This document shows, piece by piece, positions 61,301 to 64,000 of a stretch of 64,000 nucleotides of DNA. This stretch comes from Sophora flavescens (Eukaryota > Streptophyta > Magnoliopsida > Fabales > Fabaceae). The translations under genes and the position numbers were made by a program. The stretch lies in the NCBI GenBank assembly GCA_030762895.1, contig JAUPTC010000015.1, positions 2,708,395 through 2,772,394 of the forward strand, written 5' to 3'. The notes beneath the pieces were generated by a model that was given only the letters and a program-made list of their open reading frames with translations, was not told where the DNA came from and made no database searches. Every line of letters starts with the position of its first letter. Within the stretch, counting starts at the first letter, position 1.

Positions 61301-64000
61301 AAACCCGAATTTTAACCCAAAGCCCTAATTTTGACCCAAAACCCTAATTCTAACCCTATTTTGACCCAAAACCCTATTTTAAACTCAAAACTCTATTTCA
61401 AACCCTAAACCCTAATTTTGACCCTAAACCCTAAATCTGACTGAGAACCCTAATTTTGACCCGAAACCCTGATTTTAAACCAAAACCCTAATTCTAACCC
61501 TAATTTTGACCCAAAACCCTATTTATAACTCAAAACCCAAATTCAAACCCTAAACCCTAATTTTGACCAATAACCCTAACTTGGACCCAAAACTCCAATT
61601 TTAACCCCAAGCCCTAATTTTGACCCAAAACCCTAATTCTAACCCTATTTTTGACCCAAAACCCCATTTTAAACTCAAAACCCTATTTCAAACCATAAAC
61701 CTAACTTTTACACTAAACCCAAAATTTGACCCAAAGCCCTTATTACCCTATTTTGACCCAATATTTAAAACTTAAAACCGAATTTCAAACCCTAAACCCT
61801 AATTTTGACCCTAAACGTAAAATTCGACCCAAAATTTTACCCAAAACCTAAATATTAACCCCCAAAACCCTAATTTTGACCCAAAACCCTATCTTAAACT
61901 CAAAACCCTAATTCAAACCCTAAACCCTAATTCTAACCCTATTTTTGACCCAAAACCCCATTTTAAACTCAAAACCCTATTTCAAACCCTAAACCCTAAC
62001 TTTTACACTAAACCCAAAATTTGACCAAAAGCCCTTATTACCATATTTTGACCCAATATTTAAAACTCAAAATCGAATTTCAAACCCTAAACCCTAATTT
62101 TGACCCTAAACGCAAAATTCGACTCAAAATTTTACCCAAAACCAAAATATTAACCCCCAAAGCCCTAATTTTGACCCAAAACCCTATCTTAAACTCAAAA
62201 CCCTAATTCAAACCCTAAACCCTAATTCTAACAATATTTTTTTACCCAAAACCCTATTTTTAACTCAAAACCCTAATTCAAACCCTAAACCCTAATTTTG
62301 ATTCTAAAACCGAAATTTGACCCAAAAACCTAATTTTGATCCAAAACCAAAATTTTAACCCAAAACCCTAATTCTAACCCTATTTCTGACCCAAAAACAT
62401 ATTTTTAACTCAAAACCCTAATTCAAACCCTAAACCTCTATGTTTGACCCAAAGCCGAAATTTTAACCCAAAGCCCTAATTCTAACCCTATTTTTGATCC
62501 AACACGCTATTTTAAACCGAACCCTATTTCAAACCCTAATTTGGACACTAAACCCTAAATTTGACCCATAACCCTAATTTTGTCACGAAACCCTAATTCT
62601 AACCCTAAACCCTAAATTTGACCCAGAACCCTAATTTTGACCCGAAACACTAAATTTTTACCCAAAACCCTAATTCTAACCTTATTTTGGACCCAAAACC
62701 CTAATTTGAACCAAAAACCATAATTTTGACCAAAAACCATAATTTTAACCCAGAGTCCTATTTTTGATCCAAAACCCTTTTTTAAACTCAAAACCCTTAC
62801 TTTTACACTAAACCCAAAATTTGACCCAAAGCCCTAATTAGGACCCTATTTTATACCCAATATTTTAAACTCAAAACCCCATTTTAAACGCTAAACCCTA
62901 ATTTTGATCCTAAACACTAAATTTAACCCAAAGCCCTAATTTTGGCTCGAAACCCTAATTTTAGCAATATTTTTGACCCAAAACCCTATTTTAAACTCAA
63001 AACCCTATTTCAAACCCTAAACCCTATTTTTGACCCTAAATCTGACCAAGAACACTAATTTTGACCCGAAACCGTAATGTTAAACCAAAATCCTAATTCT
63101 AACCCTATTTTTGACCCAAAACCCTATTTTTAACTCAAAACCCAAATTCAAATGCTGGACCCTAATTCTAACCTTATTTTTAACTCAAAACCCTAATTCA
63201 AACCCTAAACCCAAAGTTTGAGTCAAAACCCAAATTTTAATCCCAAAACCCTAATTATAACCCCAAAGCCCTTATTTTAACCCCAATACCCTAATTCAAA
63301 CCCTAAACCCTAATATTGGTCCTAAACCCTAATTTTAACCCAAAACCCTAATTTTGACCAGAAACCCTAATTTTAACCCAAAACCCTAATTCTAACCTTA
63401 TTTTTTACTAAAAACCCAATTTTTAACTCAAAACCCTATTTGAAACCCTAAACCCTTATTCTAACCCTATTTCTGACCCAAAAACCTATTTTTAACTCAA
63501 AACTCTAATTCAAACCCTAAACCCCTATGTTTGACCCAAAACCTTAATTTGGACCCAAAACCCTAATTTTAACCCAAAGCCCTAATTTTGACCAAAAACC
63601 CTAACTTTTACACTAAACCCGAAATTTGAACCAAAGCCATAATTTTGACCCAATATTTTAAACTCAAAACCCTATTTCAAACCTTAAACCCTAATTTTGA
63701 CCCTAAACCCAAAATTTGACCCAAAAACCTAATTTTGACCCGAAACCCTAATTTTAACCCAAAACCCTAATTCTAACTTTATTTTTTACCCAAAACCTTA
63801 TTTTTAACTCAAAACCCTAATATTGACCCAAAACCCAAATTGTGTCCCAAAACCCAAATTTTGATACAGAACCCTGATTTTAATCCCAAATCCCTATTTT
63901 AAAATCACAACCCTAATTCAAACCGTAAACCCTAATTTTGATCATAAACCCGAATTTTAACCCAAAGCCCTAATTTTGACCCAAAACCCTAATTCTAACC
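52300..64000 (+). repeat. Telomere-like satellite, 2.35-2.65-kb higher-order repeat (block 2)
   Basis: Marker GGACCCTAATTCTAACC at 52935, 55563, 57914, 60511 and 63157 gives units of 2628, 2351, 2597 and 2646 bp. The last two units are very similar. Within units the AAAATTCGAC marker occurs twice about 295 bp apart (59176 and 59470; 61815 and 62110), showing an internal duplication. The array runs off the right edge. No transposon insertion or gene is visible in it. Confidence 0.92.
54907..55020 (+). repeat. 57-bp perfect tandem duplication within the satellite
   Basis: Bases 54907-54963 and 54964-55020 are identical by eye, and a third copy begins at 55021 and diverges after 11 bases. 57 equals three units of 19 bp, which supports a 19-bp base unit. 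Confidence 0.9.

Noticed and set aside
30240..64000. CRISPR-like array
   Set aside because: The units are contiguous and degenerate with no unique spacers, and the sequence is plant nuclear DNA.
30240..64000. A true telomere
   Set aside because: Perfect CCCTAAA runs never exceed a few units, orientation is wrong for an end on the right, and a LINE and LTR elements flank or interrupt the array.

Overview
The window is a gene-free block of plant repeat DNA. It holds nested LTR retrotransposons of two Ty3/gypsy lineages, a plant-type L1 LINE carrying an RNase H domain, and more than 27 kb of degenerate telomere-like satellite. The CCCTAAA-derived repeat, the Athila- and Tekay-like elements, the tRNA-Asp and tRNA-iMet primer sites and the LINE structure all indicate a flowering plant, probably a eudicot; the species cannot be read from the sequence. 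No single-copy host gene is visible.

Layout. (1) 1-16013 is Tekay-A, a + strand chromovirus with its 5' end outside the window. Its pol is split inside the integrase C-terminus by (2) a complete Athila-like element at 3620-11089 with 1.5-kb LTRs and a 5-bp target duplication (AGACG). Tekay-A resumes with its chromodomain and a 4.4-kb 3' LTR that carries a 169-codon ORF. (3) 16014-17414 is a fragment of a second Athila-like pol (RNase H-integrase), bounded by Tekay-A on the left and (4) Tekay-C, a + strand LTR starting at 17415, on the right. (5) Tekay-B (minus strand, 17872-28477, target duplication TTTTG) is inserted in Tekay-C. It keeps two 4.4-kb LTRs, a primer site and gag, but has lost nearly all of pol. 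Tekay-C resumes at 28483 and breaks off at about 30239 against (6) a telomere-like satellite that runs to the end of the window. (7) A 5.9-kb L1 LINE at 34535-40482 interrupts the satellite between 9-bp duplications (ACCCTATTT).

The satellite is built from units of about 19 bp that mix CCCTAAA with TTTTGACCC-type sequence. From 30.2 to about 47.7 kb it is organised in higher-order repeats of about 1.19-1.37 kb. From about 47.7 to 52.3 kb it is irregular. From 52.3 to 64 kb it repeats at about 2.35-2.65 kb, roughly double, with an internal duplication of about 295 bp. The C-rich strand reads left to right and retroelements lie on its left, so this is an interstitial (pericentromeric or heterochromatic) array, not a chromosome end.

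No element looks autonomous. Every coding region carries stops, frameshifts, deletions or a lost catalytic residue. The most unusual signals are the two-tier telomere-like satellite, the LTR-borne ORF with conserved splice-like sites in Tekay-A, the gag-only Tekay-B, and the dense palindromes and hairpin repeats inside the LTRs. Relative order: the inner Athila is younger than Tekay-A, Tekay-B is younger than Tekay-C, and the LINE is younger than the local satellite.
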